In this document: one piece after another, positions 1 to 5,318 of the stretch | Position numbering within the stretch: the stretch's first letter is position 1 | Layout of the letters: every line of letters starts with the position of its first letter | Source of the DNA: Actinomycetes bacterium | Lineage (GTDB): Bacteria > Actinomycetota > Acidimicrobiia > Acidimicrobiales > Palsa-688 | Assembly: GCA_021821705.1 (NCBI GenBank) | Contig: JAKACE010000157.1 | Coordinates: forward strand, 1-5,318 | Direction: 5' to 3' | Length of the DNA stretch: 5,318 bases | Notes under the pieces: generated by a model | Told to the model about the DNA's origin: nothing | The model's input: the letters and a program-made list of their open reading frames with translations, nothing else | The model's database searches: none | Position numbers and translations under genes: made by a program

Positions 1-1071
1 GCCGCCCTGGAGGACGAGGATCGGTAAGTCCAGCGACGCCGCGACGGCGACGGGGTCGTAGGCACGAAGGTCGAGCCAGTATGTGGCCGGCACGCCGAAG
101 GGCAGCTCGCCGGAGGGCGTTGACGGGGACAGCTCTACGCTGTCGACTCGTCGTGCCTGCTCGGCGAGCGCCTCGATGCCAGGTCCCGACGCGGCCGCCG
201 TCTCGGGGTCGAGCAAGGCCAGGTAGCGGACCTGACGGACCATGGCCCACTGCAGCGGCTCGGCTCCGCCTGCTAGGAGGACGAGCCCAGCGACAGAGGG
301 CTCGACGGCTGCGACCCTCGGTGCCACGGTCCCTCCGAGGCTGTGACCGAGGAGGAAGACCCGTTCCGCGTCGACTCCGGTATGGCGCCGGAGCATGCTG
401 ATCGCGGCCGCGGCGTGGGGCACGTACTCGTCGGTGAGGGTAAAGCTCGCAGCCTGCTTGACCTCGGTGGGGTGGGCGAAGGTCACCTTGTCGAAGCGCA
501 GCACCGCGATGCCCCGGGTGGCAAGCCCCCACGCCAGGTCCTTGAGCGGCTTGTTCCGCCCGATCGTCTCGTCGCGGTCGAGCGGGCCCGAGCCGCCGAG
601 CAGCACGACGCCAGGACGCCGTCCCGTCAGGCGGGGGAGGCTCAGCGTGCCCGGTACGGCAAGGGGCCCTGAGCCAACCGTGACGGCCTGTTCGTGGAAG
701 GCCGTACGCTCGGCATAGGCAGGCGGCGCCCACGGGGCGACCGGTTCTGCCGCCTCCGGTGGCGCGAGCTGGATACCGGCGAGCTGTCCTGACTCAGTGA
801 CCGAGACCACCACCGTCAGCGCGCCGTGCTCGCAGAGGACCGGTACCTTCACTGCGACCATCCCCGCCCCGGCGGGCTCGGAGACGGGTTTGCCGACCGA
901 GGTGACCGGGCCCCGCCGTTCGAGCTCGGCCACCCAGCCGGCCTGCAGCACCTCGGGCGCCACCATGGGGCGCAGCTGTGGAACGAACAGCTCGCGGATC
1001 TCGGTGAACCGGCCACCTCGGGCCATCTCCGCTACGGCCAGGCCGATCTGGGCCGGCGTCGACGGGGTCAC
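1..1071 (-). CDS. Alpha/beta-hydrolase with N-terminal DUF3887-like domain (C-terminus cut by window edge)
   Basis: The visible 357 residues start at a GTG preceded by a perfect AGGAGG (1081-1076) four bases upstream. Residues about 5-105 resemble DUF3887, the small domain that often precedes serine hydrolases of this type (helical start 'GLAVAEMA', then beta strands). Residues about 125-357 are the hydrolase. The oxyanion-side motif LLGGSGPLDRDETIG lies at 157-171, followed by DLAWGLATRGIAVLRFDK (178-195). The nucleophile elbow GHSLGG at 242-247 puts the catalytic Ser at 244. The last visible residues, LPILVLQGG, are the strand that normally carries the catalytic Asp one or two residues later, so the Asp and the His lie outside the window. 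There is no signal peptide, so it is probably cytoplasmic. The family includes esterases and serine aminopeptidase-like (S33/Hydrolase_4) enzymes; the substrate cannot be told. The start overlaps the stop of the regulator-like ORF upstream (GTGA), so the two are likely co-transcribed and translationally coupled. Confidence 0.9.
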   Translation of the reverse strand, partial: MTPSTPAQIGLAVAEMARGGRFTEIRELFVPQLRPMVAPEVLQAGWVAELERRGPVTSVGKPVSEPAGAGMVAVKVPVLCEHGALTVVVSVTESGQLAGIQLAPPEAAEPVAPWAPPAYAERTAFHEQAVTVGSGPLAVPGTLSLPRLTGRRPGVVLLGGSGPLDRDETIGRNKPLKDLAWGLATRGIAVLRFDKVTFAHPTEVKQAASFTLTDEYVPHAAAAISMLRRHTGVDAERVFLLGHSLGGTVAPRVAAVEPSVAGLVLLAGGAEPLQWAMVRQVRYLALLDPETAAASGPGIEALAEQARRVDSVELSPSTPSGELPFGVPATYWLDLRAYDPVAVAASLDLPILVLQGG

Positions 1072-1493
1072 GAGCCCTCCTCGCCTCGAGGGTGCCGCTT
1101 GTCAGCTCTGGTCCTTTTCGCGGCGGTACCGGGCGGCAGCTCGGGGGCCGGGAGGAGGACCGTGTAGAGCATGCGCCGGCGGCGTCGTTTACCCGGCGCG
1201 TTGGCCAGCCGGGGCTGGAAGACCGTGCGGAGGTCCCCGACGAGGTCGGCGAGCTCGGCGTCGGTGAGCCACAGCGCAGCCATGCGGTAGCTGGCGCCGT
1301 CCACGGCCGGATCCGCAGTGCCGGTCGTCAGGTAGCGCTCGGGGACGGCCTGATCGCCGACCCCGTCGTGCGCGAGCGTGTCATCGCCGTCCTTCATGCG
1401 CTTGTCTCGTGAGTACACGGCATACGAGCGGGTTCTGTTCGGGGGCGGCGGCTCGATGGCCAGTTCGGATGTCGCGCCTGCTCTCCGGGGCAC
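1068..1493 (-). CDS. ArsR/HTH_20-type regulator C-terminal remnant, lacking its helix-turn-helix
   Basis: This ORF gives 141 residues from a GTG at 1493; an internal ATG at 1397 would give 109. Residues about 46-117 look like the C-terminal part of ArsR/HTH_20 winged-helix regulators of high-GC bacteria: RYLTTGTADP, then YRMAALWLTDAELADLVGDL (69-88), PRLANAP, a run of five arginines (103-107) and MLYTVLLPAPE. The roughly 80-residue DNA-binding domain that should precede this is absent. Residues 1-45 are proline/arginine-rich with no helix-turn-helix, an in-frame TAA lies at 1511-1509, and the other minus frames upstream show no HTH either. The ORF is therefore probably a truncated gene that has lost its DNA-binding half. 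Its stop overlaps the hydrolase start (GTGA), a pairing in which the intact regulator would be expected to control the hydrolase. A genuine short protein of unknown role is the alternative. The family assignment rests on recalled motif resemblance, not a search. Confidence 0.6.
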   Translation of the reverse strand: MPRRAGATSELAIEPPPPNRTRSYAVYSRDKRMKDGDDTLAHDGVGDQAVPERYLTTGTADPAVDGASYRMAALWLTDAELADLVGDLRTVFQPRLANAPGKRRRRRMLYTVLLPAPELPPGTAAKRTRADKRHPRGEEGS

Positions 1494-1554
1494 CGAGGCG
1501 CCTGGCTCTTAGCCACGAAGGGAACCCGGGACAGGTCGTGCCCGTTGCAGTCGT
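1494..1554. other. Divergent intergenic region, no clear promoter
   Basis: These 61 bases separate the minus-strand regulator remnant from the plus-strand propeller gene. If the remnant is not translated from 1493, the functional gap is larger, up to about 1360-1554. I see no convincing -35/-10 pair on either strand. There is no Shine-Dalgarno at the expected distance from the ATG at 1555; the nearest purine-rich stretch, GGGACAGG, is about 20 bases away. An 8-bp palindrome, AGGCGCCT, lies at 1496-1503, but such sites are common in DNA this GC-rich. Confidence 0.4.
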
Positions 1555-2748
1555 ATGGGCGTCGTCGACCGGTACGCAGGGACGCTCTGCGCTGGTGCCG
1601 TTCTTGGTCTGGCGCTTCCCGGGCTCGTCCCCGGTCCTCCTACTGCCGCGGCGGTGAGCCCCGCCCTGGCGGGGAGATGGGACATGGCCGTCCTCGCGCC
1701 CACAGGCGCGGCCGGCGCCTGGGCCTGGCTGTCCGCCTATTACAACGGCGCCGTCCCCGCCACCTACGCCGAGGCGATCGTGTGGACGACAAATGGCGGC
1801 CGTTCCTGGCTGGACCGCACGCCACCGGGCTTCAGCCAAGGAACTGGTCAGCGTTCGGTCGAGGGACTGGACGCTGTCAGCGCTACGGACGCCTGGGTGA
1901 CCTACGGGCCGCTCGGCAGCGGGAGCTGGCGGGCGCTCATTGCCACGACGGATGGTGGCAGGAACTGGCACCGTCGGGGCCGGCTCCCGTCACCGTACTG
2001 TTCGCTCCAGATGCTGGATGCCACCGTCGGCTGGTGCGTGGCCAGCGTCGGGGCCATGGGCTCTGAACCTGTCGCCATCTACCGCACGACCGACGGTGGC
2101 CGGCGCTGGGCCCTGGAGTCGCGATCGCGATCGTCCCCGCCGTCATGGGGGCCAGGGACCCCGGGAGCCCTTCCCTTCGGCTGCGACAAGCTCGTCGGCT
2201 TTTCGACCGCCACCGTGGGCTCGGCCGCGTTCGCCTGCCCCGCCTGGCTGTCGCCGATCTACATTTCCGCCGACGCCGGCCGGACGTGGCGTGAGCAAAG
2301 GGTCGAGCCGCTGCCTGCGAGTTACGGGCTCGCTCGGGGGAACGCGGCCATGTGGTCTTCCGTGCCGGTGCTCCATGGGAAATTGGGTGCTGTGGGCCTC
2401 AGCGTGGAGGGCAGGCACGGCACGAGCCTCGTTTACCGGACCACGGACGCCGGCGCCACCTGGTGGCCGGTGGTGCCGCCCGGGCCACCCCGGGTCTGGT
2501 CAGTCGATGTCGTAACGGCAACCACCTGGAAGCTCACGGCAGGAAGGACCGTGCTCACGACCACAGACGCCGGTCGCAACTGGGCCACGGCCACATCTGG
2601 CCTCGACTTTGCTGCCCAGGGCGGCACGCTGGACTACGTGAACGCGAAGGACGGCTGGCGCGTCCCCGTAGAGGGGAGCCCGCTGTACCGGACTACCGAC
2701 GGTGGCAGGGCCTGGCAAACCGTGGCGCTGCCGGCCTTCCCGGGCTGA
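1555..2748 (+). CDS. Secreted Asp-box (BNR/Ycf48-like) beta-propeller protein, 397 aa
   Basis: The N-terminus reads as a Sec signal peptide: a short start with Arg6, a hydrophobic core at about 9-25 (GTLCAGAVLGLALPGLV) and an Ala-Ala-Ala cleavage motif at 31-33. The mature part holds seven Asp-box repeats, T-T-D-G-G-x-x-W, at residues 78-85 (Asp replaced by Asn), 131-138, 178-185, 238-245, 296-303, 336-343 and 380-387. Spacing of 40-60 residues fits one seven-bladed propeller exported from the cytoplasm. Asp-boxes are structural beta-hairpin turns found in sialidases, Ycf48 photosystem assembly factors, sortilins and many unassigned exported proteins. No sialidase arginine triad or FRIP motif is seen, so no enzymatic function is assigned. 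The ATG at 1555 is the only usual start between the in-frame stop at 1510 and the signal core, but it lacks a visible ribosome-binding site. The gene is convergent with the larger propeller gene, to which it is similar in repeat type. Confidence 0.88.
   Translation: MGVVDRYAGTLCAGAVLGLALPGLVPGPPTAAAVSPALAGRWDMAVLAPTGAAGAWAWLSAYYNGAVPATYAEAIVWTTNGGRSWLDRTPPGFSQGTGQRSVEGLDAVSATDAWVTYGPLGSGSWRALIATTDGGRNWHRRGRLPSPYCSLQMLDATVGWCVASVGAMGSEPVAIYRTTDGGRRWALESRSRSSPPSWGPGTPGALPFGCDKLVGFSTATVGSAAFACPAWLSPIYISADAGRTWREQRVEPLPASYGLARGNAAMWSSVPVLHGKLGAVGLSVEGRHGTSLVYRTTDAGATWWPVVPPGPPRVWSVDVVTATTWKLTAGRTVLTTTDAGRNWATATSGLDFAAQGGTLDYVNAKDGWRVPVEGSPLYRTTDGGRAWQTVALPAFPG
1786..2715 (+). repeat. Seven Asp-box repeats within the 397-aa propeller protein
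   Basis: Degenerate DNA repeats of about 24 bases encode T-T-D-G/A-G-x-x-W seven times. The first copy has Asn for Asp; the fourth reads SADAGRTW. They are diverged in sequence, which indicates old blade duplication rather than recent tandem amplification. Confidence 0.85.
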
Positions 2749-2749
2749 G

Positions 2750-2775
2750 GCACCATGACGGAGCCGTCATGGTGC
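2750..2775 (+). terminator. Perfect 11-bp hairpin after the propeller gene, probable terminator
   Basis: GCACCATGACG, a four-base GAGC loop and CGTCATGGTGC form an uninterrupted stem starting two bases after the TGA stop at 2746-2748. No T-run follows on the plus strand (cgggctgtcc), which is usual for terminators in high-GC actinobacteria. Because it lies between two converging genes and is fully symmetric, it could also stop transcripts arriving from the minus-strand gene that ends at 2901. Confidence 0.65.
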
Positions 2776-2900
2776 GGGCTGTCCATGCTTCTTGGCAGAC
2801 GGCAGCGAAGCAGCGGTAGCTCGTCGACACCTAGGCACCAGAACATGGCATGGGGCCCGTTCCCACGTCGCAGCACAGCACCGGCCCTTTCCGAGAGCGT
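2776..2900. other. Convergent intergenic spacer, nothing recognised
   Basis: These 125 bases lie between the hairpin and the stop of the large minus-strand gene. I see no ORF with plausible composition, no tRNA-like cloverleaf and no second strong hairpin. A weak five-pair stem (TGGGG/TCCCA) near 2851-2865 is not strong enough to call. Confidence 0.5.
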
Positions 2901-5132
2901 TTAGTTGCCAACTACCTCGTGCCAACGGCGCCCGAGGTCCGAAGTCGCCCAAAGTTGTCCCCCTTCGCTCCACAGGCCTGCGCCAAGGTCAGAGAACCGG
3001 AGGGAACCCTGTCCGGCCATATCTTGGAGCCCAGCGGGAGGGAGCGGGCGCTTTGTCCAATGGCGGCCGCCATCGCTGCTCACCCACAGCCACGGCCTTT
3101 GCCCTTGGCCGAGCTGCCACCCGGCCAGGGTTGTGGCCGACAGGTACTGAGCCTGCATGAGCATGGGGACCTGGGGTGCAACGTGCCAGGCCTTTCCGGT
3201 GTCGGTGGTGGCCATCGTCCGGCCGCCGCCCTGGACGAGGCCATGCCAGTAACCGCGGGCGTCGCGGTAAAAGGCCATGGCTCCCGAGACCCAGTCCACG
3301 TTGGTGGGTACGGCGGCCACCTTTCGCCAGTGGCGGCCACCGTCCGTAGTCAGCCACAGAGCGGCCGGGGCGACGCCCGTGGGGGCCCCGGGGTTCGTGC
3401 CGCTGGTCGTGAGCATGAGGCCGTCGTGTTCGGAAGCCGTCCACAGGCCGCTAATCCCTTTGTAGTCCACCGCATTTGGGCTCTGGGGGAGCGACCACAA
3501 CACTGACCAGTGGCCGCCACCGTCGCTCGTACCCTCGACTACCCAGCCCGGCCCGAGGAGCCCGTCAAGGCCAACGAGGCCTCTTTGAGGGGACGAGAAG
3601 GCGATGGCAGACACCGCTCCCGGCAGGTCGGCCTCTTGCCACCAGGACCGCCCGCTGTCACTGCTCTCCAGTACGGCGCCGGCGGACGAAGCTTCCTCGG
3701 TGCCGATGGCCCGGCCTCCAGCGAAAAGAACCAGCGGGCCTGAGGGCACCGGCAGCGGCCAGGCCTGGCGCCAAGTCCGGCCCCCGTCCGTCGTCCGAGC
3801 CAAAGCGCCCGACACGATGGCGTAGCCCGCAGACCTTGCGGGCCACTCCAGCGCTGTGACGTAGCCCAGCTGCCACAGGTGTACCTGTTGCCAGGTGCGG
3901 TGGCTCGAGTGTTCGAGGGCGGCCACCGGCGGGGCGCACAGGTTGACGCTGGGGTTGGCGGCCATGTAGACCGCCACCTCTGGAGGGGCGGTGCCGGGGG
4001 TGGCAGCCCAAATGGGCATGCCGTCGGGCCCGCAGAAATGGCCGGGCAACGGACCTAGGGGGAGGGCCTCCCAGTGCGCCCCGGCGTCGGTGGACACCCA
4101 GTTGGCCGAACCGCAGGCGTGGCCGCACACGTCCCGGTCGACCAGGCTGAGGACCAGCCGGCGCGGCCCTAGGACCATGAGCGTCGCCTCGTTGTCGACG
4201 CCAAGATATGTCCCCATGATATTGGGTGCGATATCTGCCCGCCTGTACCAGTGACGGCCGTCGTCGGCCGAGGCCCAGATTACGAGCCGGGCCGGGGGGG
4301 ATTTCGGCTTGGTGCCATAAAGCGACACCGTGTTCTGCACCGCCAGCCACGTGGTGTCCTGGCGGGCCACTGCGAGCACGGGGCCATTGGTGGGGAGCAC
4401 GGGGCGCCAATTACGACCGCCGTCATAGGTGGCCACCACTGCCCCGTGGCAAACCGGGGGCCGTGTCCCCAGCTTCTCGGGCACCGGGCAGGGCAGGCCA
4501 CGCCAGTTGGCGAAGCCGGTCTCGGGCCCGGTCATGACCACTTGGCTCAGTTGCCCGGGCCCGGACCACACCTGGTGCCATTGCGTCCCCCCGTCGTGCG
4601 TACTGAGCAGTGCGCCTCGGGCGTTGAGCCCCTGGCAGCGGGCGTTCGGCATGTGGGCCGGGCAGGTTACTGACCGGGCCAGGCTCAACCACGCCTCCCG
4701 ACTGCTCAGGCCGAACAGGTCGAGCGGCGTGCCCGGACCGGCCCACTGTCGCCCCCAGGTGGTGCCGCCGTCGGTCGTGGCCAGCAACTCCAGCGCCGGC
4801 GCCGCCTCGCTCTCGACGCCGGCGGCAACTGCCAGCCACCCGTCGGCCGCATTGACAAAAGCCATCTGCGAGGCGGATAATGTGGCACCTGGCAACCTGA
4901 GCTCGCCCAGGGCCGCCGACGCCGAGCTCTGGGCCGCCCCGCCGGCGCCACCCCCGCAGGAGCTGAACGTGGCGAGCAGGGTGAGGGCCGCCAGGGCACC
5001 GACCGTAGGTCGGGGCCACCGAGGGGGTTGGCGGGGCTTGCCGCCTGTCCTCACCACAGCTGTACGGCTCGAAGCGGCCCGGCGTTCCCGGGGATGCCCG
5101 GGCGGGGACGGCCCGGTCGTCCCCGCCCTCAA
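2901..5132 (-). CDS. Large probable lipoprotein with tandem Asp-box beta-propellers, up to 743 aa
   Basis: A lipoprotein-like signal is followed by a Gly/Ala/Ser linker and a long repeat region. From the TTG at 5132, the hydrophobic core is at about 43-54 and the candidate lipid-anchored Cys is residue 59 in TFSSC (Phe at -3 is atypical for a lipobox), followed by GGGAGG. Clear Asp-boxes start at residues 119, 178, 235, 288, 347, 447, 490, 535, 595, 642, 685 and 730; a degenerate one (HSSHRTW) sits at 408-414. Thirteen blades suggest two propellers of six or seven blades. Cysteines at 157, 166, 215, 228, 336, 340, 367 and 399 occur only in the first half, outside the Asp-boxes, and could form disulfides. 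The role is unknown; the architecture suits extracytoplasmic binding or scaffolding. Start choice: TTG 5132 overlaps the upstream stop (TTGA), which suggests coupling, whereas GTG 5057 or 5054 would place the Cys at residue 34 or 33, a more normal leader length with Arg/Lys residues before the core. Neither has a Shine-Dalgarno, so the outermost start is reported. Confidence 0.88.
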   Translation of the reverse strand: MRAGTTGPSPPGHPRERRAASSRTAVVRTGGKPRQPPRWPRPTVGALAALTLLATFSSCGGGAGGAAQSSASAALGELRLPGATLSASQMAFVNAADGWLAVAAGVESEAAPALELLATTDGGTTWGRQWAGPGTPLDLFGLSSREAWLSLARSVTCPAHMPNARCQGLNARGALLSTHDGGTQWHQVWSGPGQLSQVVMTGPETGFANWRGLPCPVPEKLGTRPPVCHGAVVATYDGGRNWRPVLPTNGPVLAVARQDTTWLAVQNTVSLYGTKPKSPPARLVIWASADDGRHWYRRADIAPNIMGTYLGVDNEATLMVLGPRRLVLSLVDRDVCGHACGSANWVSTDAGAHWEALPLGPLPGHFCGPDGMPIWAATPGTAPPEVAVYMAANPSVNLCAPPVAALEHSSHRTWQQVHLWQLGYVTALEWPARSAGYAIVSGALARTTDGGRTWRQAWPLPVPSGPLVLFAGGRAIGTEEASSAGAVLESSDSGRSWWQEADLPGAVSAIAFSSPQRGLVGLDGLLGPGWVVEGTSDGGGHWSVLWSLPQSPNAVDYKGISGLWTASEHDGLMLTTSGTNPGAPTGVAPAALWLTTDGGRHWRKVAAVPTNVDWVSGAMAFYRDARGYWHGLVQGGGRTMATTDTGKAWHVAPQVPMLMQAQYLSATTLAGWQLGQGQRPWLWVSSDGGRHWTKRPLPPAGLQDMAGQGSLRFSDLGAGLWSEGGQLWATSDLGRRWHEVVGN
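2922..4778 (-). repeat. Thirteen Asp-box repeats within the large propeller lipoprotein
   Basis: The repeats read T/S-x-D-x-G-x-x-W about every 43-60 residues, for example TTDGGTTW, TYDGGRNW, SADDGRHW, TTDGGRTW, SSDGGRHW and TSDLGRRW. The sixth position is degenerate. It lies near the middle of the array and could mark the boundary between two propellers. Confidence 0.85.
4956..5057 (-). other. Candidate lipoprotein signal peptide (from GTG 5057 to the lipobox Cys)
   Basis: Read from the GTG at 5057, a basic segment (RTGGKPRQPPRWPRP) precedes the hydrophobic core VGALAALTLLATF, and then Ser-Ser-Cys with the Cys codon at 4958-4956. A glycine/alanine/serine stretch follows, as expected for a tether. 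The -3 position is Phe, where Leu is usual, so lipidation is likely but not certain. Confidence 0.55.
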
Positions 5133-5318
5133 GGCAGGACCGGCAGGGCCAAGTTGACCGGGCCCCAGGTCGCCCCGCCGTCTCTACTCCGACAGACCTC
5201 GCCGGTGACCTGCCCAAAGGCCCACAGGACGCCCGGCCCGGCAGCCACAACGCCCTGGACATCCTCGGCGCCGGGGCCGGTCAGTTCGTAGAGCGACCAG
5301 TGCCGGCCGGTGTCCTGG
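5129..5318 (-). CDS. C-terminal end of another Asp-box repeat protein (start outside window)
   Basis: The minus-strand frame entering at 5317 codes for 62 residues before the TGA at 5131-5129. It has two Asp-boxes: QDTGRHW at residues 1-7, whose first residue lies outside the window, and SRDGGATW at 44-51. Between them is VQGVVAAGPGVLWAFGQ, the usual propeller-strand pattern of hydrophobic and glycine residues. The final residues are VNLALPVLP. This marks the end of a third propeller gene, upstream of the large lipoprotein gene and in the same direction. The stop overlaps that gene's outermost TTG start (TTGA), consistent with one operon. Size, signal peptide and function cannot be judged from this fragment. 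Confidence 0.8.
   Translation of the reverse strand, partial: QDTGRHWSLYELTGPGAEDVQGVVAAGPGVLWAFGQVTGEVCRSRDGGATWGPVNLALPVLP

Noticed and set aside
81..1267. Several plus-strand open frames of 106-156 codons opposite the hydrolase
   Set aside because: Their composition is arginine/alanine-rich and low in complexity, with no motifs. The minus strand encodes a recognisable hydrolase with its nucleophile motif across the same bases.
1496..1503. AGGCGCCT palindrome as an operator for the divergent genes
   Set aside because: Eight-base GC palindromes are expected by chance here, there is no second copy or extended dyad, and the neighbouring regulator has lost its DNA-binding domain.
1381..1971. 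Minus-strand open frame of 196 codons antisense to the start of the propeller gene
   Set aside because: Its translation is rich in Arg/Pro/Gly with no domain and no helix-turn-helix. It is the antisense shadow of a convincing plus-strand gene, common in GC-rich DNA.
1555..2748. Sialidase or Ycf48 photosystem II assembly factor as a specific function
   Set aside because: Only the Asp-box repeats support this, and they are structural. No sialidase active-site set is seen and no photosynthesis gene is nearby.
2812..2890. Possible tRNA or small RNA in the convergent spacer (GGTAGCTCGTCG resembles a D-arm)
   Set aside because: There is no matching T-arm (GGTTCGA-type), acceptor stem or anticodon stem on either strand.
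2850..3506. 218-codon plus-strand frame antisense to the end of the large lipoprotein gene
   Set aside because: No domain, no ribosome-binding site and antisense to strong Asp-box repeats.
4423..5262. 279-codon minus-strand frame overlapping the large lipoprotein gene and the partial gene
   Set aside because: It is an out-of-frame reading of the Asp-box coding sequence: the repeats appear only in the other frame, and this one gives Arg/Gly/Pro-rich noise.

Overview
The window is visibly very GC-rich DNA from a bacterium. GTG and TTG starts, tightly overlapping same-strand genes and hairpins without U-tracts fit a high-GC actinobacterium or a similar lineage (for example a GC-rich Chloroflexota-type genome). 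No feature here fixes the taxon. There are no rRNA or tRNA genes, no CRISPR array and no recognisable transposase.

Left part (1-1493, minus strand): a two-gene unit. An ORF starting at 1493 ends like the C-terminal half of an ArsR/HTH_20-type winged-helix regulator but has no DNA-binding helix-turn-helix. It overlaps by four bases (GTGA) an alpha/beta-hydrolase that has an N-terminal DUF3887-like domain and a GHSLGG nucleophile elbow. The hydrolase runs off the left edge just before its expected catalytic Asp.

Middle (1555-2748, plus strand): a secreted protein of 397 residues built from seven Asp-box (BNR/Ycf48-like, T-T-D-G-G-x-x-W) repeats, read as a single beta-propeller. A perfect 11-bp hairpin follows its stop codon.

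Right part (2901-5318, minus strand, convergent with the middle gene): a 743-codon probable lipoprotein with twelve clear Asp-boxes and one degenerate one, read as two propellers in tandem. It overlaps by four bases (TTGA) the end of a further Asp-box protein that enters from the right edge. This partial gene is short and has no start inside the window.

Taken together, 1555-5318 is a small cluster of three exported or probably exported Asp-box propeller genes. It abuts what looks like a rearranged or decayed regulator-hydrolase operon. The propeller genes' biochemical role cannot be read from sequence: Asp-boxes are structural, and no sialidase catalytic set is evident. I do not see a convincing new multi-gene system. 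The most noteworthy points are the headless regulator at the cluster boundary and the tandem, cysteine-containing large propeller lipoprotein.
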